Origin: Lepeophtheirus salmonis
Taxonomy: Eukaryota; Arthropoda; Copepoda; Siphonostomatoida; Caligidae
Length of the DNA stretch: 64,000 nucleotides
Assembly: GCF_016086655.4 (NCBI RefSeq)
Contig: NC_052139.2
Location: forward strand, 372,001 to 436,000
Reading direction: 5' to 3'
Shown: positions 37,901-50,452 of the stretch, one piece after another
How positions within the stretch are numbered: the first letter of the stretch is position 1
Layout: each line of letters starts with the position of its first letter
Program-made: the position numbers and the translations under genes
Notes under the pieces: generated by a model
What the model saw: only the letters and a program-made list of their open reading frames with translations
What the model was told of the DNA's origin: nothing
Database searches by the model: none

Positions 37901-38339
37901 ATTTTTTTATTTATGATTAAGATATCATGTATCTATTTAATATACTTAATTGATGAACATATTTATTTCTCGTATTAGTTTTTAAAGAAGCAACCTTTTA
38001 AAATCCACGGTTACTTTAGAGTTTTTGAAATTAATCTATAATAAATACAAGGGGGAGTAAGAAGCATTTCTAGAGTTATAGGTAAAACTATAAACATATG
38101 ATTTCCATTGCCTTTGTTACAGACATTCATTGTATGGTGTATTTCTTTTTTTTTAAATCTCTAAATAATTATGGCCAAGGTAAATATTTAAGAATGTACA
38201 GAACGCAAAAACATGCAGTAATATTTAATTATAAATTCATCCCCATTATTTGTAATTACGATGTTACATTATGCTACCAAAAGACAACCAAGACAAAAGT
38301 ATACAAGTTATGTTTTTATCTAATATCTCTAATTCTAAA
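34911..38339. other. No gene recognised
   Basis: About 3.4 kb of A/T-rich DNA. Short frames at 37115-37300 and 37699-37920 are low-complexity. A possible Tc1-type terminal sequence (TACAGTGTGTTAGG) starts at about 36364. Confidence 0.5.
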
Positions 38340-38720
38340 AATGTCTGAGCAGCGACAAAAACGCAACACATTTGCAATCACCTCCGCGCCAGTGATAATG
38401 TCAAAAGGCTCCAAAGATCGTTTACATCTTTATCAAGTCTACCTATATCATCTATGTGTCCATAACAACCTCATACAGGCAAGATAAAAAATATGCACCA
38501 ATAATGGCTGACTTCTGGCTTGACTCCTGGACTATGAAGTTTGTGGTGTCTTGGAATTTAACTTCAGCTGCACCTCTTCACGTAATCAAGTTTATCTCTG
38601 AACTGCCATCAAGTCAGCAAGGTACACCATGAACACGACTTGGATCGTCAATATCTGCACATCTTATCGCCTGCATGTCCAGGTAGTTTTGCTTATGGGC
38701 ATATTTTATTAAAATATAGC
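38340..38720 (+). mobile_element. Heavily decayed Tc1/mariner remnant
   Basis: A GC-richer island. From about 38500, the DNA follows the pattern of the transposase segment at 27040-27260: a GCTGACTTCTGGC block (ADFW), a TGGACTATGAAGTTTGTGGT block (LDFVVWG) and a GAACTGCCATCAAG block (LK.AI). A worn RRR..A.. C terminus follows. The upstream part of the island (38341-38480, encoding MSEQRQKRNTFAI and onward) cannot be placed with confidence. Confidence 0.4.
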
Positions 38721-40329
38721 TTAATATAGTATTCAAACATATCAAAAATTGGTTTTGAGCTGTCTTTTCTTGATCCAACTGACAATACGTTTTTTGTAAT
38801 TGAGTCATGCAACTGCTAGTTTTGATCCTCACTCTGAATTTTAATATGATTATAATTTCAAAGAAAATTCAAGAAATATTGGATTTATCATTTTTTTTTA
38901 AATATTAAAAAATAAAACACAGATACTTTAATATTTTTATTATTTTTGTCTTGTATTAAGATCAATAGACATTTTTTATAATCAATTATTTTGCATCCAA
39001 CATTTTTGTAAATATGACATAATGATCTTTAAATATGCTTATTGCTACATTGGCGTTTTTTTAGAGAAACCAGGCACACAGTTCTAAGATATTAAGTGTG
39101 CACTCAAAATGAGTTCTCCACAGACAAACACACTTTAATTAATTAAGAAACTAGCAGAAGTATCTGGAATTGTCTGGTGTTATGAAAGATCGACGAACAT
39201 ACAAACTAAGCTATAATAACATTGAAGATAACAACACAACAAATCCTTGGAGTTACTTCCTTTTTTAATGAACACACTCCAACCTAGCTACTCACTCCAT
39301 ACTTAGACATTTCCTCCTTAAGAATAAAAAATAATTATAACAAATGTATACAACAAAATTAAAATAATTTGATGAGCCAGGGAGTACTTAAGTCCGTTGC
39401 TTAACCTCCTCTTAAGTTAAATTTACCTCTTGTTAATTTTATGTAAATTACTTCACAGTTTTTTTTTAAATTTTTTAAATTAGTTTAAATAAATGCCAAG
39501 GTATTTTATTCATTTTATACCATTCTCCCTGTATACTTCTTTTTTTCTTAATACCGTATTGGTATTTAAATTAAGGCACACTTTATTCAATGCACCCAGT
39601 GATGTGTTTTTATCTATTCATAAAATATTTTTTACTCGTTTGATGGCTCTTAAGTTAAATCAACGTAATTTAAAAATAAAAAATCTCGCCACTTAGTAAG
39701 ATTTATTTTTGCAAAAGAACATATTTTTCCTTAATTTAGTCAAATTGTATCTAATAGCCATAAATTTTAATCCTTTAAATTTATCTATGGGACATCTTTT
39801 TAGATGCAAGGAAGGAAGAGTTGATGTGTTTATAAATAGTAAGGAGAGCAACTTAGTTTAATAAATTGAGATATAATGTGTATGATGCAATTTATTTTAT
39901 TTTGAATTAATGAGAAGATATAAATTAAGAAATATTTTAAACATAAGAATAACTTAAGGCATTTCTAAGTAGAATGCATGTAAATTTAGGTTAAGAGAAG
40001 GAAAAAGCAAATTATTTATATTTAGAAATTTAAAGGTAATTTAACTTAAGAAAAGAATGAATGTTCTTATTTAACCTATAGGCTGTATAAAGAGAATAGC
40101 TTAATCATTGCAAATATTAAAAAAAAACAAAAAAACCTATGCATAGAAGTATAATGCATTTGCTCCCAAAATTTATCTTTTTTATTTATTTGTTTCTTTG
40201 GTTTCGACCAGTGTCTAAAAAAAAACAATATGGTCGACTCATGATAAAATATAATAAAACATTTTGATAGACTATAATAAAACAAAATGATAAAATCTAA
40301 TGAAATATTATAGTAAAATGAAATAATAT
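38721..40329. other. No gene recognised; tail-like A/T repeats near the right end
   Basis: A/T-rich with low-complexity frames only. The stretch at 40245-40330 repeats AATAAAAC and GATAAAAT motifs. On the minus strand this is an irregular TTTTATTATA-type tract that may be the 3' tail of the retrotransposon next door. Confidence 0.45.
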
Positions 40330-42600
40330 AATGTGGTTGTGGAATTAAAATAAATTTATATTATTTTTTTAAAAGTCTCTTAAAACCGTAAAGTGAAGAC
40401 GTTCTTCTCACCTCTTCGTAGAGGTGCTCTTCCATATCCGTATAGTTCGATTAAAAAAACTACGTTGGAGGTAATTCATATTTGCAGATGGCCAAACTAA
40501 GTAAAAATCGGAAGAAAACCTGGGGTTGTAAAGCTTACCACATACTTTGGGCTTGATATTACAATTAATCAGTCCATTAATAACTTTAAGCATCATAACC
40601 AGACTTTTCTTTTCTTCTTTGCTACTAAGATGATGCTTTGATTAGTCCATGGAGAGCCTTTATTATTATGAATTTTTTTGTTGGGAACGTACTTATCAAT
40701 AAGGGAGTGAAATATATCACGAAATGTAGACCACATATCATCAACACCTGGTTGCATGTTCGTGGAGATATTCCGGGCGGAGAAGGGTGAACCCCAGTCA
40801 ATGGATAACAAGTATGTTTGGATTGCTATACTATTAGCTTTTTTTTAAATTTGAAGTGTAGGTGGGTGACTTGCATGGCTTTTTCAACTTGACGATGTAA
40901 TCAGTATCAATAGCACTGAGATAGTGATCTGAGAGGGATGCCTCCTTCATGACCTTGGTCTTAATATTACATGATGAATTAGAAAGGAAAAGATCTAATA
41001 TGTTTCCTTCGATGTGTATAGATTCATTCAGTGATGTATTGGCGGAGAAAGAAAGTCACGGAAAGCCTGGATAAGTAGATTTGCTGAGTTGGAATAATGT
41101 GTCAGAGTATGCCAGTCAACTGCGGGAATATTGATGTTCCCGCACATTATGGTTGAGTTATTAATTTCCATTATGAACGAAGAGAGTGCTAGGTCACTTT
41201 TGTTATTGGAGTCGGGGGATCTGTATACACACATACGTTTCAAATTTTAAACTTGAATCTTACACAGTTCAAAAAATTAACCAGAGTGTTCCTGGAGATT
41301 AAAAGCTCTTGTATCATTAAGGGAGTAGATAGCAGCCCCACTCCCTCTGGATTTTGTGAATGAGTTGTAATCCACTCAAAAAATTAATCATAGTTGATGA
41401 GAATGATTTCGGAGTTTAGAAGATCATTTAGCCAAGTTTCGCTGATACAGCTCAATGAAGGCTGGTGGCGGTCAATAATCATTTGAAGTGTATGGATTTT
41501 GCGGAATAAGTTCTTGATGTTTATTTAAAATATTTTTAGTTTTTCATTTTGATGATTCTTGGCTGCCCAGGCCTCCTTACAAGCGGAAAGAGAACTTGGG
41601 TTGCCGCGTTTTTTTTTCTGTAAAAGCTTCATAGACATTCTGGTCAGTGTCTCTTTGGTATTTTGTAAGGTATGCACTGACACTCACATTTTCCATTTTT
41701 TTGTTATAATAAGTTATTTGGTCAGGTCATCAACAAACCCCACTATAATTGGGAATGTACCATTCTGTTTACTCCTTTATACGAAGAGCAGATTTGATCT
41801 TACATTTTTGAATTCCGAGCTTTTCTGCAATTATCTCTTTCGACTCCATTTCTAACGAAAGACCATAAATGATAAGTTTTCTTATATTCTCCTCTCTCTC
41901 CCATAGTTCATAATCAGACCATTGTTTGAGACTATCCAGTTCCTTTTCTATATTGTCAACTCTCTTGTTGATAAGTGAGTGCTTCTAATTTGTTATTCAG
42001 AGACTCAAACTTCCTGTCAATGGACGTAAATTTTTCAACTGGGGCATCAATAGTATACATTGACTAAATGAAGAGAATCAGAGGTCTCCCTGTTTCTTTT
42101 TTTTTCTTGTCATTCACCATGGCGATAAGAAGATAGCTTTAAATAGGAATAAGCAATTTATAGTAAAAAAAGAATAGAGAAGAAAGATTTTTTACAGATC
42201 TTAGAGTTAGTTGCAAATGAGATTTGAAGGATTGCACGCCCTGTGAGTGCAAGGAAAAGGTTTTACTTTTGACAGATCTTGGTTCTCCGTTGCAGGTGAA
42301 TCAATGTATTACAAAATGAATTAATCAACAAGTTAGGCTGGAAGACAGTACACAGCAAATCAGAAGGGGTAAAGAGGGAGAATAGTAGAAAGTGATAAGA
42401 TTCCACGATGCGTATGAAGTAAACACCCAAATATAGAGAAGCCAAAATGGATTTGAATAGGCACAAGTGATAAAATAACTCACAGTCCTGGGAAGATTGG
42501 ATATCCAATGTATCAAAATTAAATGCACTATAACCTAAAGATACCACATATATGTAATTAATATCACTGGTACCACAACACCCCTCTACATATAGCAAAA
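40330..42600 (-). mobile_element. Non-LTR retrotransposon pseudo-copy (CR1/Jockey-like) lacking its reverse transcriptase core
   Basis: Read on the minus strand. From about 42120 a decayed ORF1 begins with a coiled-coil-like stretch (VDNIEKELDSLKQWSDYELW) and REENIRKLIIYGLSLE. Downstream at about 41550-41230 comes an AP-type endonuclease N terminus: LFRKIHTLQMIIDRHQPSLS, CISETWLND, then VCVYRSPDSNNKSDLALSSF. The core CGNINIPAVDWHT (the usual GDFNIP.IDW) and a degraded SDH box (SQITISVLL) follow. The linker has DMWSTFRDIFHSLIDKYVPN and GSPWTNQSI. From VAKKKRKVW the frame then jumps to the extreme C terminus, LQRSFFNRTIRIWKS, without any YADD reverse transcriptase region. Frames 42263-42598 would be 5' leader. 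Clade assignment is tentative. Confidence 0.8.
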
Positions 42601-45600
42601 TATGAAATACATATCAAAATCATCGGAAACTAATTTTGGAACTGCAACTAAGTAAATAGAACACAAATACAAATTTCTAGAAAATTTGGTTAATGTCTTA
42701 CACAATTGTAATTTCTAAATACGTATGAAGCAAAAATATATTTTGTGTGTTATTTCATAAAACGTATTTTTCAATAAAATATTTCTTTGAAAAAAAAAAA
42801 AAAAGATTATGATGCTTAATAATTTTTTTTGTGACTCTAATTTCTGAGATTGTAAGAGCAATGCGGGATCTCGCCTAAACCGTTTATTAAATATCATTTA
42901 AATTTAGAATGTAGATATTGTATTTATATTCAAACAATAAAAATAGTCAGATTTAGAGTCTTATAGTCCCACTCCCTCACAAATATAAATTATCGTCAAA
43001 ATATGATAATCCTTTCTATAACGTCAGTTCAATAGGTTTACAGACATGAATCAAATTTTACTGCGTAGTGCGTATTTTTTTGTTCAAAGTAAGTGTTAGT
43101 GATAGACACATATGCATTAACAGGCCACGCTTTCTTTATTTGTAGAATTAGTCTATATTTGAGTGTTGGGTTAAACTATTCATTAGCCTATGCCATTATT
43201 TTGTTGAGATATCAAAGACCTCAATATCAATCTCTGGACTATAGACTAGAAGAGAAGAATAATATATCTTTCAGCTTTGCAAAACGTTGTGAATTGAAAA
43301 TTTTGTTAGATGGGATTGTAAGGAACCGATAATGCTGGTAATTATCTACATGAGTGAGGAAAAAGATAAAAGTTTTTATCAGTTCAACTGACCTTGTCCC
43401 TCTCAAAAAAGAAAAAAAAGATGGACGTCTAAGCTTCCTTATACTATAAATATCGATGTGCTCAGCCAAAATATAGATCAAGAATTACATAATTTGTATT
43501 TGTGATTGGAAAGCAGCAGAAACTTTAATGCTTTTTACGCTTTTTTTTTATTTTTGGTTACCTGACTTGGTAGTTTACGGTTCCACTTCCATAAGCAGCT
43601 CCTTTGAATAATTTCATTCAAGTGAATAACTTGTAATTTGTATGTGGTTATATAAAGGGATAACTAATTCTCGGGGGCATAGGTCCCCAGATGATGAAAG
43701 CTGGCAATACCCCAGCATATAACTTTTAAAACAACTCAGAATGTATCCATCCATATGTTACAATATGAACTTATAACCATAAAACTAAAATATAAAACAA
43801 TTTGATATGTAAATATGCTGTTAACTTGATAACTGCTTAGGTCTATCATCATTCTTATTTAATTAAGACAGTAATAAGTAAAATTCTCTGTTCTGCATGA
43901 GTTAGAACTCATGGAAGATTAAGGAAATTAATCATCCATCTCGAGAGATGTTCGAACTCGGAGTGTGGGAGGGACAACAGGATGAAAATTCTTCCAAGCT
44001 AGATATCTCTGTTTCAAGTTAATTTAATATCACGACAAAAACAATTCTAAAATATATTGACGTAAAAAAGAAAATGTGAAATCGGTCTAGACCGAATTTT
44101 ATAAATGAATAAACTTTTTATGTATCGAAATAGAACCAATTACTCATTTGTACCAGTCCCAAACCAACTTTTTTGAAGGACCGAATTTGTAGTGTCCCAC
44201 AAAAGTCATAACAGTCACAGACAGGTTCTAGGATTTTCAGACCAAATATCAACATTACAATTTATGTATTCTAATATATGTATACATTGTATAAGATAAT
44301 TTATATTAAATGAGTTGTTGATAAACAAATTAGACTCACTTAATGACACGAAGTTTGTGACTAAATATTCATAATATCCCTTATTTTGTAATACATCATT
44401 CAGAAGTAAACATCCTGCACGAATAGTTTTAAAAATATAATCATTTGTTCATACGTCATACACAGGTGAATGTTTTTTTTTGTCAGTGATAAATGTTGTA
44501 TGGTAGCATGTACAAGATGATCAATAAGAATATACTTTTATGCATTAAATAATTTATGTACTCAAATTGAATTGGTTTTATTATTTTAAAATTCAACTTT
44601 GTTAATTTTGAACGAGGTCGCCCATTTTAAACATTTAAAGTGTTAGATTTTTCTTTTGATTTGATTCAGTTTGGCTCAGTAATAAAAAGGAAATAAAAGA
44701 TAAAATTTTATGAAGGGTCCAACAATATAATTTCCATAATCCAAAAAGTAATAAACTAAGTTTTAAAATAAATAAATAAATGAACTATTTTTTAAATGAA
44801 TTATTTTTTAAATTAATAGTACATTTTAAATTATTTGTATTGCAGAGTTTTTTTAAATCAAATGAGGTAGCTGTTTGAGACTACTAGATTCATTTATGAT
44901 AAAGACATTATTCCATATATAATGAGGCTTTGTCCAATCTATTGATTTACCACAAATAAATAAGAAAACTTAATAAATAAAAAAAAGCTTCATCTAAAAA
45001 ACTGTACGTGCAAGACAGATTTGAATTCAGAATTCAAAAATATTCTACAATACACATACAATTATTTTTATAAAGAAGCTATGATTACCTGCGAAATAAT
45101 ATTACAAAAAAAAAAAAAAACCTCTGTGATACCGCAAAAAATAGAAAATACGCTTTTTCAAGTGGATCTTTACTCAAGTACAATATGGATGATTATGGGT
45201 TCAGCTATGGATCAAATAATACATGATGTTGAGAATGTGGAAGAAAATATGTCTATATTTACAAAATGTTTGATAGATTTTACATCCTGAAAGTATTGAA
45301 AAATATCATAAATAACTATTTTTTTGTATGTTAATATATATATAACTACATTAACTTTAATAAGAACTTTGGACATCATTTTCTTGGAATCCAAGGATAG
45401 GTGATAACTCGAACGGAATAAACAAAAAAAATATTCATAAAAAAAAGTAAACCAAAAATAATCAATTCTTATGTTGATTATCATGATCAAAAAAAATATA
45501 TTAGTTATGTTTGATCATAATAGAAATTTATTTGAAACTAGAGTATGTTTTCCCGGCGGTGTGTGGGGCATTAAGAAATTAAAATTATTAAATAACTCTA

Positions 45601-45834
45601 GTGCTTAATATAAATTGAAAATAAAAACCGTCAAATTTTAATAATAATTCTTGCTACATGTTGGTGTTAGTAAGAATCTTGCTACACTATATAGTATAAG
45701 TAGGTTTTCCTTAAGTTACCCGGAACATTACGTAATTAAGACTGTCAAGCTCTATAAATTATTCTCACTACATATTGTGGTTTTTTTCTTGGCAAGACGG
45801 TAACCTTGGTGCTCATATATCTCAATAGCACACA
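42601..45834. other. No gene recognised
   Basis: About 3.2 kb of A/T-rich DNA. Paired frames on opposite strands at 43093-43481 lack motifs. The patch at 44080-44250 has GGTCTAGACCGA-like and ACCAGTCCCAAACC-like words reminiscent of 33568-33740, perhaps from one old repeat family. Confidence 0.45.
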
Positions 45835-46022
45835 ATGAGGAAGCAGGCCCTCTATTCTGGGTCAAACACCGACCTCACTGCTTCTTTTCTCCATGAAACG
45901 CGATGAGGAAGTGGTTGCTCTATTCTGAGTCTAAAACCCAACATCACTGTTCCTCTATCTCCATGGTAAGCAATGAGGAAGTAGTTGCTTTATTCTGTAT
46001 CAGACTCCGAACTATCAGACCA
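45835..46022 (+). repeat. Tandem repeat of about 69 bp, 2.7 copies
   Basis: Units start at 45835, 45903 and 45973 (68 and 70 bp apart). Each starts ATGAGGAAG, followed by C/TTCTATTCTG..TC, then an ACC.A.C..CACT block and TCTCCATG in the two full units. The third unit breaks off after about 50 bp. Units differ at many positions, so the array is old. Part of a 117-codon frame (45903-46256) runs through it, but this is a property of the repeat and not a supported gene. Confidence 0.65.
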
Positions 46023-46300
46023 CAGTTTGTGGGTTGCTGGTCCCAGAGGAAGGTTAAATTCGTTCACCACCCTTTCTCTGAGCATTATAGAATCTGTATA
46101 ATATCCGAAAAAACACTCCTGCCTTACAGTTGTACAGGTGAAGTGATAAAAGTCCTGTATAAAGATCGCCATGGCCCCAAGGACCTAAAAAAATGTTATT
46201 ATAACTATTTTGTGAACCATAACAACCTACTTGAAAAATTTCAGCAAAATCTGTGATTGAACGACATTAACACACACAAAGACATTTGTATTTGATATAT
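46023..46300 (+). mobile_element. Possible retroelement 3' end
   Basis: The stretch beginning near 46190 ends with TTTCAGCAAAATCTGTGATT and GAACGACATTAACACACACAAAGACA. Sequences of the form TTTCA.CAAAATC.GT..., followed by an ACAAAC/ACACAC-rich run, are common at the 3' ends of arthropod non-LTR and SINE-type elements. The open frame through it carries no recognised domain. This is a pattern-based guess. Confidence 0.3.
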
Positions 46301-48754
46301 AAGAAATAGAAAATGTTTATGTTTTAGGAAGTAATCATAAGAATGAAAAATACTTTTTTGAGTAAAATAATTTATTTGTCTTTACAACCTTCAGGACAAT
46401 AGGCATATCTATGCCCCATAGTTTTTATAGAAACCTAGATATGCCGTTTTTGCCAATTAAAAAAAAATGATTTGTATATCCCATAGAGTAAAAAATATCA
46501 AAAAAGTTGGATCAAAATATCATCAGGGACCTTATGGTTAAAAAAAGAGTTAAACAAGGAAAAGAGTCATTAGTGCTATTCAGAGTCCTATAATACTTAT
46601 CAATATAATTGACGTCATAGTAAATAAATCTGGACCACCTAAGATTCAATATTTATGAAAATAATAAATAATTTAATTTCGCAGCAGTTTACAATTTATA
46701 TTATTGAGCATCAAATAAAGTTACTTTAGGTTTTACAAACAAATTATGCAGGTAATTTACGATAATATGAGTGATGCATTTTAGGGGGTGTTTTAGTATT
46801 TAGGACATTTAAAGGACCAAACTGGATTTAGGACGATACAAATTTTCAGTCCCATATTAACGACCAATACTATTTATTATACATACAAAAATAATTGAAA
46901 TTTTGTTTAAGATTTCATATAAGTGCATTGTAATATGTAAGGTAAGGTGGTATATTTTTGTGTGTTTTTCTAAATACAATAAAATACATCAACTTGACCC
47001 ATGTAATTTATATCAAAGTGTTTTGGACCATTTGTGTGTATACTATTCTAAAATGCCATGTAGGTTTTTTTATTTGGGGGAGGGAGATGTTTTTATCATT
47101 TTTTTAATAGTTTTTGCAAGAATTATAATTTTTTCTTTTGTACAAATCGAATTACTTTATATTATGTAGAAAAAAAATCGTTAAATTTATTTTTCTCTTT
47201 TTTGTATTAAAATATTTTTTACAAAAAAAAAAAAAAATATTTGACAAATACAAAAATTCCTTCTTTTTTTCGGTAAGGGTGCTCCAGATGTGTCCCCTAC
47301 GTCAGCATAGGGGTGGTTATACACCCCTTGCATCGATATATTCGTGTTTATCTCTCAGTTGAGAAATACAATACAAAAAATAACCATTGACATTCACTTG
47401 TAAAATAATCATATACAAATTTTGATAATTAAAAAAAAACAAACACTCAAAATGGATCTATGATTTTTTTGATGGTTCATTCCTCCTTTTCTATGTTTAC
47501 CCATTCTCTCATCATTCCCTTTATGTTTATTTCTTTGTGGATGTGTTGTTTTGTAATACAAATATATACATGTATTTAAAGTAATTTCAGTTTTATATCA
47601 CATACAATAAACGATTTCTGTAACATCATAGTACTTTTGTAACAAAAATAATAGTGATTATCTGGTTTATGGTATTTTGGTCAAATTAGGGCCAATTGGT
47701 ATTTTTAACGAAAATCGTACATATTTAATTTTACTATCCTCTGTGCTATGAATGATAGAGGGGTACAATTTACATTATCGACAGTATAACAACTTATTAC
47801 TTTGTTTATTTATCAAAAATAATAAAGTATGAAATAACAATGACGTATGAAGTGAGACGGCCAAATCGACATATGCCAGCTAAATACGTGGTGTATTTTT
47901 TGTTAATTAGGTAACATTGGGTCAGTGGTATGCATTTGCCGAACATTTGTAGAGACATTGAAACTTGTTCACCATATTTAACATCTATTAGTATATTCTT
48001 TATGAATTATAAATTATTATTAATTATTATCTTATTATAAAGGTACATATAAAAATCTTTACATTGTATAAATTTGAACGATTTAATTTAATGAAAAAAT
48101 GACTATTATAGTACTTTAAAAAAGATAAAAATAATACGTTTGAAATAGAATATTATTAAACGGCTTTAAGTAACATGATACCCATACATCTAATTCAAGA
48201 AAATATATTTTTTATTAATAAAAATAAAACATATACTTCTTTACATTCAAACTCAAGTCCCTCCTTTGTATAAATGTTTTATTGTTAAGTTAAAAACTTG
48301 TTTTTTTCATAAAGGTATATACTATACCTGAGAGTTTTTTTTTTTTTTTGCATAAAAATCATTTGTATACACAACCAAAACAAATGCTAAGATTTTGTAC
48401 TTTAGGATAACACCAAATACAACCTATAAATCACTCATCCATACCATAATACAAATTATTGTAAAAAAAATTCAATAATTTTGTCATTTTTCCTTCAAAA
48501 TATTGTATAAAACTAATTGAAAGGTGAAAAACAATTTTTTACAGAATTTATATTTTCCTTGTCAGTTTTTCATAGTCTATTCTGTACATAAACAATATTG
48601 CTTGAAATGTTGATTATTGTTTTTCCATCAATGAATATTGTCGGATCAAAATTCACCTCTCAATTTCCGAGTATAATATGGATATTTTTACACACAGAAA
48701 AAAGAGAACTAGTCAAACAATCTGGAAATTTCCCTTATATTGTGTATTTTTCAT
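46301..48754. other. No gene recognised
   Basis: About 2.5 kb of A/T-rich DNA with low-complexity frames at 46903-47362. A small GC-rich hairpin at 47294-47328 is listed separately. Confidence 0.5.
47294..47328. repeat. GC-rich alternative hairpins
   Basis: CCCCTA (47294-47299) can pair with TAGGGG (47308-47313). The same AGGGGTG (47309-47315) can instead pair with CACCCCT (47322-47328). The two stems are mutually exclusive and stand out in A/T-rich surroundings. No gene follows, so a riboswitch-like role is not suggested. Confidence 0.4.
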
Positions 48755-48850
48755 TATAGAATTAACCAGCTATAGCCCCCAGCACTGCCCCGAGTTATTT
48801 GGTGTCGTAGAAAAGGCAAATTTTTCTTTAATAATATAGAAGACTTGAAA
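48755..48850 (+). repeat. Dispersed repeat family B, copy 2
   Basis: Matches 1440-1557 in the order CAGCACTGCCCCGAGT, TTTGGTGTCG, TTTCTTTAATAATATAGAAG. It lies just left of the Tc1 element at 48940. Confidence 0.5.
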
Positions 48851-48939
48851 AAAAAAACATCGCAACTTCTTCATCATTAAGACTAATTGGACAATTGGAT
48901 CCTTGAAGAAGCACTATTTCCCATACAAATGACGGACAT

Positions 48940-50190
48940 CACAACTTGTACACAAAATCTGCCGATTAGTAAAGACAACATTACTCAAGAACCAATCAGT
49001 TGATCCGTCTTCTAATGGTGTTAAAATGATCAACGGGTGTTAGGCTTTAATTATTGTTGACCAGTTGTAGCGATAGCATCACTTTAAGTTCCCAAGAAAA
49101 GCCGATATGTTCAATGAGAGAGATCGAAGGTGCGCCGTAATTCAGATTATACTTAGTGATCATATGAAATTCAGCAATTCTGATATCACTGGCATTCTGA
49201 AAATGCCAGTTAGAACTGTGAGCAGTCTTAAAGAGCAGCTGGCGGAGTCGTCGCACCCGATGGGCATTGCTGAAAGGAAGACCAAGGAGGAGAAGAGCAC
49301 ACCAGGAACGTCCAGGACGTCGACTTCATCAAGAAAGTCCAGGATGTCATCGACGAGAACCCCCAGCGGTCCATAAGAGGCATGACGAGGGACCTGGCGT
49401 GTCTGAGTTGACAGTGAGGGCCTGTGTGAAGCATGACTTAAAGTGCAAGTCATACAGGCGTCAGACAGCCCAACTTCTGACAGAAAAAAAAAAGGTTTGC
49501 ACCTGATCAAAAGCGTCAGATTGCTGAACAAAGGTACCGAACATGCTGTGGTTCTTCTCTGATGAGAAATTTTTTATTCAGGGCCACAACTCCACGCAGT
49601 TTCCAGCCACTGTCATGGTCTTTGGGGTCGTCTCCAGTGAGGGCATTTCATGCCGCCCCACATCTTCAAAAAAGGACTCAGGGTGAATACTGAGGTCTAC
49701 CTGAAAGTCCTACACGACGTGGTGTGACCGTGGATAAAGTCTGTTGCTGGTGACAGGCCGTGGGTGTGGCTGCAGGACTCGGCTCCGGCCCACAAAGCTA
49801 ACCGGAGGCAAGATTGGCTGAACTGCAACGCTTTTGCAATCGTACCGTTCTCCTGTAGGCCTCCCTCATTGCCAGATTTGAATCCCTTAGACTACTTTGT
49901 GTCGTCTTACGTCGAGAACATGACCAACCGCTCCTTCCATAACAACATGGATTCTTTCATCACCTGCAACAAGGAGAAGTTCAGTGAGATAGAACCGCCC
50001 AGATTAAAATTGACTGTTCGCGGTTTCGCAGCCGTATCGAACGGGCTTTGGACGCAGACGGCAGCTACATAAAATAGATTACTTCTCTATATAATAATTA
50101 AGAAATTCCTTTTTGAATTATCAATAAATATTGAAAAATAAGCTTGTAGTTGATTTCTTTGGAATCGGCAGATTTTGTCCGCGCACCCTG
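48940..50190 (+). mobile_element. Near full-length Tc1/mariner (DD37D-type) element with disrupted transposase
   Basis: The inner part of the terminal repeat, ACAAAATCTGCCGATT, occurs exactly at 48952-48967 and inverted at 50163-50178. The right end reads GCGCACCCTG followed by TA; the outermost left 12 bases are mutated. The transposase starts at 49107 with RRCAVIQIILSDHMKFSNSD and KMPVRTVSSLK, a helix-turn-helix. Another frame has KSYRRQTAQLLTEKKK, FFSDEKFF (first catalytic Asp) and ATVMVFGVVSSEG. A third piece has VWLQDSAPAHK (second Asp), LPDLNPLDYFV (third Asp, 37 residues later), and a C-terminal RFRSRIERALDADGSYIK in a further frame. All three catalytic Asp are present, but at least two frameshifts and a TGA in VLHDVV.PW inactivate it. 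Confidence 0.9.
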
Positions 50191-50452
50191 TATTAATGTA
50201 GAAATATTGTGGAGTTTGTATTTTTATTTGTTAATGACAGTCAAATTTTTCGTAGATGCATCTTGAGGTATATTATATATTTTATCACATCCGGAGGTAT
50301 TATCAAATTCTATTTTGATGATGTTTTTGTTGTAAGTATTGCATTCATTTATAAAATTACATAATATCAAAAAAATCATAAGACATCGCATTGAAAATGA
50401 TCTAAACTTTATTTTAGTTGTACCCAAATAATAAGGTTAAATAGTAACAGGA
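50191..50452. other. Spacer between two transposons
   Basis: A 67-codon minus frame (50224-50427) has no motif. The region is A/T-rich. Confidence 0.4.

Noticed and set aside
38098..38487. 129-codon plus-strand frame
   Set aside because: The first two thirds are low-complexity A/T-rich sequence. Only the last part enters the GC-richer Tc1 remnant, so it is not a gene.
42263..42598. 111-codon minus-strand frame
   Set aside because: It precedes ORF1 of the retrotransposon on the same strand and is best explained as leader sequence; no domain is visible.
45903..46256. 117-codon plus-strand frame through the tandem array
   Set aside because: It starts inside the repeat unit and continues into a retroelement-like end; no domain is visible.
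49160..49531. 123-codon minus-strand frame
   Set aside because: Antisense to the plus-strand transposase of the element at 48940-50190.
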